Assembly (NCBI RefSeq): GCF_018459925.1
Contig: NZ_CP075371.1
Coordinates: forward strand, 4,216,001 to 4,280,000
Reading direction: 5' to 3'
Length of the DNA: 64,000 nucleotides
Source: Nocardioides aquaticus
GTDB lineage: Bacteria > Actinomycetota > Actinomycetes > Propionibacteriales > Nocardioidaceae
The notes under the pieces are model-generated. The model was not told where the DNA came from and did no database searches. It saw only the letters and a program-made list of their open reading frames with translations. Position 1 is the stretch's first letter. Each line of letters begins with the position of its first letter. Below, piece after piece: positions 1-7,477 of the stretch. The position numbers and the translations under genes were made by a program.

Positions 1-91
1 AGACCCGTCCCTCGGTGGTCTCGGACGATCCGGCGTAGAGGTCCTCCTGCGTGCCTGCGGCACGCCCGGGGCCTGGTTCGAAGGTGGTCAT
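1..91 (-). CDS. nuoD: NADH-quinone oxidoreductase subunit D, N-terminus only
   Basis: Only the first 30 codons are inside the window; the gene runs off the left edge. NuoD is the 49-kDa-type subunit that helps form the quinone-binding site of respiratory complex I. The visible residues ([20 protein letters not shown]) are a typical variable N-terminus and would not identify the family alone. The call rests on position: the ATG shares its A with the nuoC stop (TGATG), continuing the usual nuoA-B-C-D order and implying translational coupling. Confidence 0.8.
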   Translation of the reverse strand, partial: MTTFEPGPGRAAGTQEDLYAGSSETTEGRV

Positions 92-849
92 CAGGTGTAG
101 GACCTCCGCTGGTCCGGCGGCGGCACGGTGCCGCCCTTGTACTCGACGGGGATGCCGCCCAGCGGGTAGTCCTTGCGCTGGGGGTGGCCCGGCCAGTCGT
201 CGGGCATGAGGATGCGCGTGAGCGCCGGGTGGCCCTCGAAGACCAGGCCGAACATGTCGAACGCCTCCCGCTCGTGCCAGTCGGCGGTCGGGTAGACGGC
301 GACGACCGACGGCAGGCGGGGGTCGCTGTCGGGCACGCCGACCTCGAGCCGGATCCGGCGGTTGTAGGTCATCGAGAGCAGGTGGTGCACCGCGTGCAGC
401 TCGCGCCCGGTGTCGTCGGGGTAGTGCACCCCGCTGACCGAGGAGCACAGCTCGAAGCGCAGCCGCGGGTCGTCGCGCAGCGCCCGGGCGACCTCGAGCA
501 GGTCCTCGCGGCGCACGTGGAAGGTGATCTCGCCGCGGTCGACGACGACCGCGCCGAGGGCGTGCTCGTGGCCGCCGCCGAGGCCCGCCAGGTGCTCGAG
601 CAGGGCGTCGGCGACCTCGTCGAACCAGCCGCCGAACGGGCGGCCGGTCGGGGGCGGGAACACCACGGGGGCGACCAGGCCGCCGTACCCGCTGGTGTCA
701 CCGGTGCCCTTGGCGCCGAACATGCCGGTGCGCACGCCGCGCGAGGAGACCTGGCCCGGCGGTGCCGGCAGGTTCTCGGGGGACTGCTCCACCGCGGGCT
801 GGCCCGCGGCGTCGGGGCCGGTGGGGCGCTCGCCGTCGGGGGGCGTCAC
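91..849 (-). CDS. nuoC: NADH-quinone oxidoreductase subunit C
   Basis: NuoC (30-kDa-type) is a peripheral-arm subunit of complex I that packs against NuoD. The 252-residue protein has a low-complexity Pro/Gly N-terminus (residues 1-60) and then the conserved domain, including the signature around '[20 protein letters not shown]' and the C-terminal 'RKDYPLGG'. I chose the GTG at 849, which overlaps the nuoB stop as GTGA; a much longer open frame extends upstream but only shadows nuoB. It sits between nuoB and nuoD in a tightly coupled operon. Length and motifs are normal for actinobacterial NuoC. Confidence 0.95.
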   Translation of the reverse strand: MTPPDGERPTGPDAAGQPAVEQSPENLPAPPGQVSSRGVRTGMFGAKGTGDTSGYGGLVAPVVFPPPTGRPFGGWFDEVADALLEHLAGLGGGHEHALGAVVVDRGEITFHVRREDLLEVARALRDDPRLRFELCSSVSGVHYPDDTGRELHAVHHLLSMTYNRRIRLEVGVPDSDPRLPSVVAVYPTADWHEREAFDMFGLVFEGHPALTRILMPDDWPGHPQRKDYPLGGIPVEYKGGTVPPPDQRRSYT

Positions 850-1400
850 CGCAGCAGGCCCGTCATGTCGGAGGTCGGGGCGGCGGCCAGGGCCGCGTTC
901 TCGAGCGCGGTGACCTCGGCGCGACGGTTCGGGCCGAGCTTCTCGGCCTGGACCCGGTCGTGCAGCTTGAGGATCGCGTCGATCAGCATCTCCGGGCGCG
1001 GCGGGCAGCCGGGGAGGTACATGTCGACGGGCACGACGTGGTCGACGCCCTGGACGATCGCGTAGTTGTTGAACATCCCGCCGCTGGAGGCGCAGACGCC
1101 CATCGCGAGGACGTACTTGGGGTTGGCCATCTGGTCGTAGATCTGGCGCAGGACCGGGGCCATCTTCTGGCTGACGCGCCCGGCCACGATCATTAGGTCG
1201 GCCTGGCGCGGGCTGGCGCGGAAGACCTCCATGCCGAAGCGGGCCATGTCGTACTTCGGGCCGCCGCTGGTCATCATCTCGATCGCGCAGCAGGCCAGGC
1301 CGAAGGTCGCGGGCCAGAACGACGCCTTGCGCATGTAGCCGGCCACCCCCTCGACGGTCGTGAGGAGGACGCCGCTGGGGAGCTTCTCTTCGAGGCCCAT
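846..1400 (-). CDS. nuoB: NADH-quinone oxidoreductase subunit B
   Basis: NuoB (PSST-type) carries the terminal 4Fe-4S cluster N2, which passes electrons to quinone in complex I. The 184-residue protein shows the expected cysteines: the adjacent pair in '[11 protein letters not shown]', a third in '[11 protein letters not shown]' and a fourth in '[10 protein letters not shown]'. Length is normal. ATG at 1400 is preceded on the coding strand by AGGTTCC, a weak ribosome site. The stop overlaps the nuoC GTG. Second gene of the nuo operon. Confidence 0.97.
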   Translation of the reverse strand: MGLEEKLPSGVLLTTVEGVAGYMRKASFWPATFGLACCAIEMMTSGGPKYDMARFGMEVFRASPRQADLMIVAGRVSQKMAPVLRQIYDQMANPKYVLAMGVCASSGGMFNNYAIVQGVDHVVPVDMYLPGCPPRPEMLIDAILKLHDRVQAEKLGPNRRAEVTALENAALAAAPTSDMTGLLR

Positions 1401-1482
1401 GGCTGGAACCTTTCGTCACTGTCCGGTGGGAAGGACTGTCCGGTACGGGGGACCGGGAGGCGGTGCCGCCCGGCGTGGCTGG

Positions 1483-1841
1483 TCAGTCCCAGTCGAGACC
1501 ACCGCGACGCCACTCGTAGGCGTAGGCGATGGTGATGTTGAACAGGAAGAGCACGACGGCGAAGAAGCCGAACCACTGGAGCTGGTCGAAGTAGACCGCC
1601 CACGGGACCAGGAACATGATCTCGACGTCGAAGATGATGAAGGTCATCGCGACCGTGTAGTACTTCACCGGGAACCGGCCGCCCCCACGGGCTGGGGCGT
1701 GGGGTCGATGCCGCACTCGTAGGAGTCCAGGCGGGCCCGGTTGTAGCGCGCGGGCCCGGTCAGCGTGCTGATGGCCACCGAGAAGACGGCGAAGCCGGCC
1801 GCGAGGCCCGCCAGCCACAGGACCGGGGTGTAGAGCTCCAT
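1483..1841 (-). pseudogene. nuoA: NADH-quinone oxidoreductase subunit A, frameshifted in this sequence
   Basis: NuoA is a small three-helix membrane subunit of complex I. Its N-terminal half (MELYTPVLWL to 'YECGIDPTPQPVG') and C-terminal half ('GGRFPVKYYTVAMTFIIFDVEIMFLVPW' split region, then the last helix) lie in two different frames. The junction is a run of five C at 1682-1686 (five G on the coding strand). One extra G restores the family sequence 'QPVGGGRFPVKYY' and gives 119 residues, the usual length. The ATG at 1841 has GGAGGG eight bases upstream. Either a recent null mutation or, more likely, a homopolymer sequencing error, because nuoB and nuoC are intact. Confidence 0.9.
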
Positions 1842-1878
1842 GCAGGTTCCCTCCGAGTTCTCCGCGCGCCTCGTGACC

Positions 1879-1896
1879 TTGTGAAGCCGTTCACGA
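1879..1896 (-). promoter_or_regulatory. Rex operator upstream of nuoA
   Basis: The 18 bases TTGTGAAGCCGTTCACGA match the Rex operator pattern TTGTGAA-N4-TTCACAA at 13 of 14 defined positions. It lies 38 bp before the nuoA ATG. In Streptomyces coelicolor, Rex is an NADH/NAD+-sensing repressor with operators at nuoA-N and rex-hemACD; this window also encodes Rex (31194-31907). A wider inverted repeat, CTCGTGA (1870-1876) with TCACGAG (1891-1897), overlaps it. Confidence 0.8.
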
Positions 1897-1977
1897 GTGG
1901 CGCGGGACACAGTCTGCCACTCGGGGCCGACCCCGTCACGTCGGGGGTGGTCCGGGTCACGCCGGGCCTGCTAGGCG

Positions 1978-2001
1978 CCTGACCTGGTCATTTAGGTCAG
2001 G
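1978..2001. terminator. Inverted repeat after menG, possible terminator or operator
   Basis: Perfect 8-bp inverted repeat CCTGACCT / AGGTCAGG with an 8-base loop, 40 bp past the menG stop and 137 bp before nuoA. There is no T-run after it on the minus strand, so it may be a weak terminator of menG or a second operator of the nuo promoter region. Structure is seen; function is inferred. Confidence 0.35.
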
Positions 2002-2040
2002 TCGACGTTGCGGAATTGCCTCGGTGGGCGTCGGGGCAGG

Positions 2041-2730
2041 TCAGGCGGTGGCGCGGTGCAGCGCGACGATGCCGCCCGAGAGGTTGCGCCACTCGGGGGA
2101 GCCCCAGCCGGCCCCGGCGATCTGCGCGGCGAGGCCGGCCTGGTCGGGCCAGGCGCGGATCGACTCGGCGAGGTAGACGTAGGCGTCGGGCGAGGAGGAC
2201 ACGCCGCGCGCGATCGTCGGGAGCGCCTTCATCAGGTACTCGAGGTAGACCCGGCGGAACGCCGACCAGGTCGGGTGGCTGAACTCGCAGACGACCAGGC
2301 GACCGCCGGGTCGGGTCACCCGACGCATCTCGTGCAGGCCGGCCACCGGGTCCACGATGTTGCGCAGGCCGAAGGAGATCGTGACCGCGTCGAAGGTGTC
2401 GTCGGCGAACGGGAGCCGCGTGCCGTCGCCGGCGGTGAACGGCAGCGCGGGCCGCGCGGCCTTGCCGACGCCCAGCATGCCGAGCGAGAAGTCGCACGGC
2501 ACGACCCAGGCGCCGCGGTCGGCGAAGGGCTGGCTGGAGGTGCCGGTGCCGGCCGCGAGGTCGAGGACCTTCTCCCCCGGACGCGGTGCGACGGCGTCGA
2601 TCACCTCGTGCCGCCAGCGGCGGTCCTGGCCCAGCGACAGGACGTCGTTGGTGACGTCGTAGCGGCGGGCGACGGCGTCGAACATGCGACGGACGTCGTC
2701 GGGGGCTTTGTCGAGCTCGGCGCGGGCCAC
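2041..2730 (-). CDS. menG: Demethylmenaquinone methyltransferase
   Basis: Methylates demethylmenaquinone with S-adenosylmethionine, the last step of menaquinone synthesis (MenG/UbiE family). The class I motif I is '[12 protein letters not shown]', and the family regions '[18 protein letters not shown]', 'TISFGLRN' and '[15 protein letters not shown]' are present. I chose the GTG at 2730 ([12 protein letters not shown]), where family similarity begins, giving 229 residues; an in-frame GTG at 2751 or a start at 2817 would add residues that do not look conserved. It lies upstream of nuo in the same direction; other men genes are at 4.5-5.8 kb and 10.4-16.3 kb. Confidence 0.92.
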   Translation of the reverse strand: MARAELDKAPDDVRRMFDAVARRYDVTNDVLSLGQDRRWRHEVIDAVAPRPGEKVLDLAAGTGTSSQPFADRGAWVVPCDFSLGMLGVGKAARPALPFTAGDGTRLPFADDTFDAVTISFGLRNIVDPVAGLHEMRRVTRPGGRLVVCEFSHPTWSAFRRVYLEYLMKALPTIARGVSSSPDAYVYLAESIRAWPDQAGLAAQIAGAGWGSPEWRNLSGGIVALHRATA

Positions 2731-2776
2731 GGGACCGAGCCTACGGCTCACCCTCCGGCGACACGCCCCGGCCTCG

Positions 2777-2803
2777 GGCAACCAAAGCGGGCCCGGGGGC
2801 GTC
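2777..2803 (+). promoter_or_regulatory. Possible ECF-type promoter for the L,D-transpeptidase
   Basis: GGCAACC at 2777-2783 and CGTC at 2800-2803 are separated by 16 bases, resembling the GGAAC / CGTC pattern used by cell-envelope-stress ECF sigma factors of actinobacteria. It would start transcription about 70 bp before the GTG at 2880. The -35 box is imperfect, so this is only a candidate. Confidence 0.3.
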
Positions 2804-2879
2804 TCAACGGTGACCATGGACGACGTCCCCGCCCGGGGTCCGTCCCTTCCCCTCGCGCTCGTTCACCCGGGAGACCACC

Positions 2880-3815
2880 GTGCGCCACCTCCACGCCCTG
2901 CGCCGCCTCCTCGCCCGTGTCGTGCTGACCCTCGGCGGCGCCGCCCTGCTCGTGGCCGTCGGGTACGCCGGCAGCCAGGTGCTCGCCCCGGACCTCGACC
3001 CGGACCTCGACCCGGTCGCCGGTGACGTGGCCGCCGGGGGCGTGCCGGCGCCCGGCGCGCCACCGACCGCGACCGGTGCCCCGTCGCAGGTGCGGCCGGT
3101 GGTGGCCGGGCCGACCCCGCACGGCCGGGTGGTCCCCGGCGTCGCGTTCGAGGTGCTGCTCGTGCCGGGCCCGACCCTGCTCGGTCCGGGCGAGGAGGGC
3201 GACGACGTGCGCGACCTCCAGGCGCGGCTGCGCCAGATCGCCTGGCTCAGCGGCGCCCCCGACGGCGTCTACGGCGACACGACCACCGCCGCGGTCAGCG
3301 GGTTCCAGGCCAAGCGCGAGATCCCGGTCACCGGCGCGGTCGACCAGCGCACCACCGACCGGCTGCTGGCGATGACGACCGAGCCCACCGAGGCCGAGCT
3401 GACCGGCGCGGTCGACGACACGGCCTCGAACGCGCCGGGCGCGCTCGACCCGCGCTGCCTGACCGGGCGCGTGATGTGCGTCGACAAGACCACCAGCACC
3501 CTGCGGTGGGTGGTCGACGGCGACGTCCTGCGCACGATGGACGCCCGCTTCGGCGGCTCGGCCACCGCGACCCGCGAGGGCCAGTTCTCGGTGTTCTCGA
3601 TGAGCCGCGACCACGTCTCGAGCCTGTACGACACCTCGATGCCGTTCGCGATGTTCTTCTCCGGCGGCCAGGCCGTCCACTACTCGCCGGACTTCGCCTC
3701 CGTCGGGTACGGCGGCGCGTCCCACGGCTGCGTCAACATCCGCGACCTCGACGGCATCGCCGCGCTCTTCGACGAGGTGCAGGTCGGCGACGCGGTGGTC
3801 GTCTACTGGTCCTGA
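2880..3815 (+). CDS. L,D-transpeptidase with peptidoglycan-binding domain
   Basis: Predicted cell-wall enzyme that makes 3-3 peptidoglycan cross-links or attaches proteins to the wall. The 311-residue protein has a single N-terminal membrane/signal segment (about residues 13-32), an Asp/Pro-rich linker, a PG_binding_1 domain (about 105-165, 'DDVRDLQARLRQIAWLSG') and a C-terminal YkuD domain. The YkuD active-site signature is 'SHGCVNIRD', with the catalytic Cys near residue 284 and an upstream 'VHYSPDF' histidine. GTG start with GGGAGA upstream. Its 3' end overlaps the convergent gene at 3803 by 13 bp. Confidence 0.9.
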   Translation: MRHLHALRRLLARVVLTLGGAALLVAVGYAGSQVLAPDLDPDLDPVAGDVAAGGVPAPGAPPTATGAPSQVRPVVAGPTPHGRVVPGVAFEVLLVPGPTLLGPGEEGDDVRDLQARLRQIAWLSGAPDGVYGDTTTAAVSGFQAKREIPVTGAVDQRTTDRLLAMTTEPTEAELTGAVDDTASNAPGALDPRCLTGRVMCVDKTTSTLRWVVDGDVLRTMDARFGGSATATREGQFSVFSMSRDHVSSLYDTSMPFAMFFSGGQAVHYSPDFASVGYGGASHGCVNIRDLDGIAALFDEVQVGDAVVVYWS

Positions 3816-4453
3816 GCCGCCGTGAGCGCGTCGAGCAGCCCGGAGGCCTCGGAGGCCGACATCGCCGTGCCGTCGACCTGGAAGGTCACCCCGTCGTCGG
3901 CGGTCTGCTGGCACTGCACGCCGGACGGGGGGACGCTGTCGTCGACCTGCTCGCCCTGGGCGACCGGGGCTCCGTAGACCACGTTGCAGATCGTGTCGCC
4001 CACGCGGACGAGCTCGGCCTGGTTGCGGGCCAGGCCGACCAGGTCGGGCGCCGGCGCGGGGCCGCTGGGCAGGAACAGCCCGGCCGGGGCCGAGGCCGCG
4101 GTGACCACGGCGGTGCGCTGGTCCTGCTCGCCGCCGGAGCCGTTGTAGAGCCCGACCGTCACCGGCACCTCGTAGGTCTGCTCGAGCAGCTGCTCGGCAC
4201 TGTCCAGCCGCTCGGTCAGCTGCTCGGCGGCGGCGTCGTCGCCGGCCTCGACCAGCGCGAAGCCCGGCACCGACGCGGGCAGGCTGACCTCCACGGCGTC
4301 CTCGGAGGACATCGCCTCGGCCGGGACGGGCGAGGCCTCGGCACCGTCGAGCCGCGGCAGCACGACGGCGAGCACGACGAGGGCGGCGAGGCCGAGCACG
4401 CCGAGGGCGATGCCGAGGAGGCGGGAGCGGGCGGCGGTGGGGGCGGGAGGCAC
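3803..4453 (-). CDS. Membrane-anchored hypothetical protein
   Basis: I do not recognise a named family. The 216-residue protein has a short positively charged N-terminus, one transmembrane helix (about residues 12-30, 'LLGIALGVLGLAALVVLAVV') and a predicted extracellular part containing two cysteines ('DTICNVVYG', 'SGVQCQQTADD') that could form a disulfide. The GTG at 4453 is the only sensible start; the open frame further upstream shadows menF. It is convergent with the L,D-transpeptidase and divergent from menF. Confidence 0.75.
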   Translation of the reverse strand: MPPAPTAARSRLLGIALGVLGLAALVVLAVVLPRLDGAEASPVPAEAMSSEDAVEVSLPASVPGFALVEAGDDAAAEQLTERLDSAEQLLEQTYEVPVTVGLYNGSGGEQDQRTAVVTAASAPAGLFLPSGPAPAPDLVGLARNQAELVRVGDTICNVVYGAPVAQGEQVDDSVPPSGVQCQQTADDGVTFQVDGTAMSASEASGLLDALTAAQDQ

Positions 4454-4557
4454 GTCGTCCGACGCTACCGACCGCTCGTGCGCGGCGGTGCCCGGCGTCC
4501 GGTGCGGTTGCTCACACAGCCCGGGGGTAGGGGGGTCCGCTGGGTACGCTCGGTCCC

Positions 4558-5820
4558 GTGAGCAGCAGCCAGGCGGTCGAGCCCCAGGGTCCCTGGGTCG
4601 CCCGCACCGTGGCCCTCGAGCCGCGCGACGTCGACGTGCTGGTCGACCTCCTGCCGCGCGAGCAGGCCGTGGCGTGGCTGCGTCGCGGCGACGGCCTGGT
4701 CGGCTGGGGCCGAGCCGCCGCCACCCGCACCAGCGGGGCGACCCGCTTCGCCGACGCCGACAAGTGGTGGAGCGAGCTGCTCGCCCGCACCGCGGTGCAC
4801 GACGACGTCGAGGAGCCGGGCTCCGGCATGGTCGCCTTCGGCAGCTTCGGCTTCGCCGACGAGCCGGGCGACTCCGTGCTCGTCGTCCCACGCGTGGTCG
4901 TGGGCCGTCGCGGCGACCGAGCCTGGCTCACCACGGTGGGCACCCCCGACGAGGACCGGCCCGCCGTCCCGCAGCCGACCGACACGCCCCGCCCGCCGCT
5001 CGGCGTGGTCTTCGCCGACGGCGCCCTCAACGGCGACGAGTGGATGTCGGTCGTCGCCGAGGCGGTCGGCCGGATCGCGGCCGGCGACCTCGAGAAGGTG
5101 GTCCTGGCCCGCGACCTGGTGGCCACCGCGGAGGAGCCCGTCGACGTGCGCTGGCCGCTGCGGCGGCTCGCGGCGGCGTACCCGATGTGCTGGACCTTCC
5201 ACGTGGACGGGCTCTTCGGCGCGACCCCGGAGATGCTCGTGCGCCGCGAGCGCGGCCTGGTGACCTCCCGGGTGCTGGCCGGCACCATCCGGCGCACCGG
5301 TGACGACGACCGCGACCTGGCGCTCGCGGCCACGCTGGCCCGCTCCAGCAAGGACCTGGAAGAGCACGAGTACGCCGTCCGCTCGGTCGCCGACGCCCTC
5401 GAGCCGCACTGCTCCTCGATGAGCGTGCCGGACGCCCCGTTCGTGCTCCACCTGCCCAACGTCATGCACCTGGCCACCGACGTGAACGGCGTCGTGCACG
5501 ACGCCGCCACCGTGTCGTCGCTGCGCCTGGCCGAGTCGCTGCACCCCTCCGCGGCCGTCGGCGGCACGCCCACCGGGGTCGCCACCGCCCTCATCGACGA
5601 GGTCGAGGGCCTGGACCGGGGCCGCTACGCCGGACCGGTCGGCTGGATCGACGCCGCCGGCGACGGCGAGTGGGGGCTCGCGCTGAGGGCCGCCACGGTC
5701 GACGGGCCCACCGTCCGGCTCTACGCCGGGTGCGGGGTCGTCGCGTCCTCCGACCCGGAGGACGAGCTGGCCGAGTCCCAGGCCAAGCTCGTCCCCGTGC
5801 GGGACGCGCTCGGCAGCTAG
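4558..5820 (+). CDS. menF: Isochorismate synthase
   Basis: Converts chorismate to isochorismate, the entry step of menaquinone synthesis. The 420-residue protein has the chorismate-binding domain in its C-terminal two thirds: 'AAGDLEKVVLARDLV' (catalytic Lys region), 'LFGATPEMLVRRE', 'VLAGTIRR', 'SSKDLEEHEYAVRSV', 'LHPSAAVGGTPT' and 'YAGCGVVASSDPE'. GTG start at 4558. An EntC/DhbC siderophore isochorismate synthase is the alternative; menG, menD, menC, menE and menA nearby favour menaquinone. Confidence 0.9.
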   Translation: MSSSQAVEPQGPWVARTVALEPRDVDVLVDLLPREQAVAWLRRGDGLVGWGRAAATRTSGATRFADADKWWSELLARTAVHDDVEEPGSGMVAFGSFGFADEPGDSVLVVPRVVVGRRGDRAWLTTVGTPDEDRPAVPQPTDTPRPPLGVVFADGALNGDEWMSVVAEAVGRIAAGDLEKVVLARDLVATAEEPVDVRWPLRRLAAAYPMCWTFHVDGLFGATPEMLVRRERGLVTSRVLAGTIRRTGDDDRDLALAATLARSSKDLEEHEYAVRSVADALEPHCSSMSVPDAPFVLHLPNVMHLATDVNGVVHDAATVSSLRLAESLHPSAAVGGTPTGVATALIDEVEGLDRGRYAGPVGWIDAAGDGEWGLALRAATVDGPTVRLYAGCGVVASSDPEDELAESQAKLVPVRDALGS

Positions 5821-5851
5821 GCCCGGCCCGGGCTCAGAGGTCGGCCCGGAC

Positions 5852-6481
5852 TCAGAGGTCGGCGCCGTCGGCGAGGCGGACGTACTCCTGGCCCTCGGGC
5901 AGCAGCGCCTCCATCTGGGCGGCGAGGAAGCCGTGGCCGGCCTCGGAGTAGACCCGGTCGTGGATCGCGAGGCTCCGGGGCGCGCCGACGGCCCGGGCGA
6001 GGTCGATCGCGTCGGCCGAGCACAGCCAGGGCGCCGAGCTCGGCACGCACAGGACGTCGACGTCGCCGCCCGGCCGCGTGAGGGCGTCACCGGGGTGGAA
6101 GACGGTGAGGTCGCCGGTGACGACGTAGCCGCAGTTGGTCAGCCGGTCGAGGTCCGGGTGGATCAGCGCGTGCAGGGCGCCGACCGCGCGGACCGGCAGA
6201 CCGGCGTCGAACGACTCGCCGGGACCGACGACCGTCACCCGCTCGGCGACGTCGGGCGCGTCGGCGCGCAGCTGCTCGGCCACGGCCGGGATGGTCCAGA
6301 TCGGGGCGTCGGTGGCGCGGAGGTTCGCGACGTCGAGGTGGTCGGGGTGCTGGTGGGTGACCAGGACGCCGGTCGCACCGTCGACGGCGCCGAGGTCGGT
6401 GAACACCCCGGGATCGAGGACCAGCGCGACGCCGTCCTGCTCGAGGCGTACGCAGGCGTGACCGAGCTTGGTGATCCGCAT
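5852..6481 (-). CDS. Metallo-beta-lactamase-fold hydrolase, UlaG-like
   Basis: A 209-residue protein of the small beta-lactamase-like metal hydrolase type. It starts 'MRITKLGHACVRLE' and has the metal-binding signature 'THQHPDHLD' (His43, His45, Asp47, His48) and a later 'FHPGDAL'. The substrate cannot be told from sequence. ATG at 6481. An 18-bp tandem duplication covers its last codons and stop (a second TGA in the same context lies just downstream). Monocistronic between menF (convergent) and an NmrA-like gene (divergent). Confidence 0.85.
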   Translation of the reverse strand: MRITKLGHACVRLEQDGVALVLDPGVFTDLGAVDGATGVLVTHQHPDHLDVANLRATDAPIWTIPAVAEQLRADAPDVAERVTVVGPGESFDAGLPVRAVGALHALIHPDLDRLTNCGYVVTGDLTVFHPGDALTRPGGDVDVLCVPSSAPWLCSADAIDLARAVGAPRSLAIHDRVYSEAGHGFLAAQMEALLPEGQEYVRLADGADL

Positions 6482-6531
6482 GCGCCCACCGTAGGACGGA
6501 ACAACCCCGCGGGAGTCGGGGTTGGCACCCC

Positions 6532-7392
6532 ATGAACGCCTCCTCGACCCGGACCATCGCGATCACCGGCGCCAGCGGCGCCGTCGGCGGGCTGGTCACC
6601 CAGCAGCTGGCCGGCAGCGACTTCCGCCTCGACCTGCGGCTGCTGGTGCGCGACGCGGCGAGGGCGCCCGACGTCGACACCGACGTCCGCGTCTGCACCT
6701 ACGACGACCGCGAGGCCTCCGTGGCCGCGCTGCGCGGCGTGGAGACGCTGCTGATGGTCTCGGCCGCCGAGGCACCGGACCGTCGCGCGCAGCACCGCAC
6801 CTTCATCGCCGCCGCGGCCGAGGCCGGGGTGCGGCACGTCGTCTACACCTCGTTCGCGGGCGCCTCGCCGGAGGCGACCTTCACCCTGGGGCGCGACCAC
6901 GCCGACGCGGAGGAGGCCATCCGGGAGAGCGGGATGGCGTACACGTTCCTGCGCGACAACTTCTACCTCGACGTGCTGCCGCTCTTCGCCGACGACGCAG
7001 GCGTGGTCCGCGGCCCGGCCGGCGAGGGCCGGGTGGCGGCCGTGGCCCGCGCCGACGTCGCCGACGTCGCCTCCGAGGTCCTGCGCTCCCCCGACCAGCA
7101 CGCCGGGGCGGCCTACGTGCTGACCGGTCCCGAGGCGCTGACCCTCGCCGAGGTGGCCCGGCGCGCCGGGGCGGTGCTCGGCCGCGACCTGTCCTACGCG
7201 GAGGAGACGGTCGAGGAGGCGTACGCGTCGCGTCGCGCGGCCTACCCCGACGTCGAGGAGTACCAGCTGGACGCCTGGGTCTCGACCTACACCGCGATCG
7301 CCGACGGCTCCTGCGCCGAGGTCACCGGCGACGTCGAGGGCGTCACCTCCCGCGCCCCCCGCACCCTCGAGGACGCCCTCACGCCGAGATGA
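6532..7392 (+). CDS. NmrA-like NAD(P)-binding protein, SDR family oxidoreductase
   Basis: Atypical short-chain dehydrogenase of the NmrA/quinone oxidoreductase-2 type: Rossmann motif 'ITGASGAVGG' at residues 11-20 and 'VYTSFAG' in the middle, 286 residues. These proteins bind NAD(P)H and act as reductases or redox sensors; the substrate here is unknown. ATG at 6532. The TGA stop (7390-7392) lies inside the first unit of a 22-bp repeat array, so the last residues (TPR) are encoded at its edge. Confidence 0.85.
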   Translation: MNASSTRTIAITGASGAVGGLVTQQLAGSDFRLDLRLLVRDAARAPDVDTDVRVCTYDDREASVAALRGVETLLMVSAAEAPDRRAQHRTFIAAAAEAGVRHVVYTSFAGASPEATFTLGRDHADAEEAIRESGMAYTFLRDNFYLDVLPLFADDAGVVRGPAGEGRVAAVARADVADVASEVLRSPDQHAGAAYVLTGPEALTLAEVARRAGAVLGRDLSYAEETVEEAYASRRAAYPDVEEYQLDAWVSTYTAIADGSCAEVTGDVEGVTSRAPRTLEDALTPR

Positions 7393-7450
7393 CGCTCCCG
7401 GACAGCCGAGATGACGCTCGCGGCGCCTCGAGGTGACGGTTCCGGACACC
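7385..7450 (+). repeat. 66-bp dispersed element, copy A (three 22-bp units)
   Basis: Three tandem 22-bp units start at 7385, 7407 and 7429. Each begins CGAG[A/G]TGACG; units 1, 2 and 3 end GGACAGC, GGCGCCT and GGACACC. The stop codon of the NmrA-like gene lies within unit 1, and a degenerate fourth unit follows. Four further copies are at 8344-8409, 41519-41584, 42737-42802 and 45591-45656. Confidence 0.85.
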
Positions 7451-7477
7451 TGGAGGCGCCGCTCGCGGCGGCGGACG

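Noticed and set aside
7385..7450. CRISPR array considered for the 22-bp tandem repeats
   Set aside because: Units are contiguous with no spacers, only three per locus, and there are no cas genes in the window.
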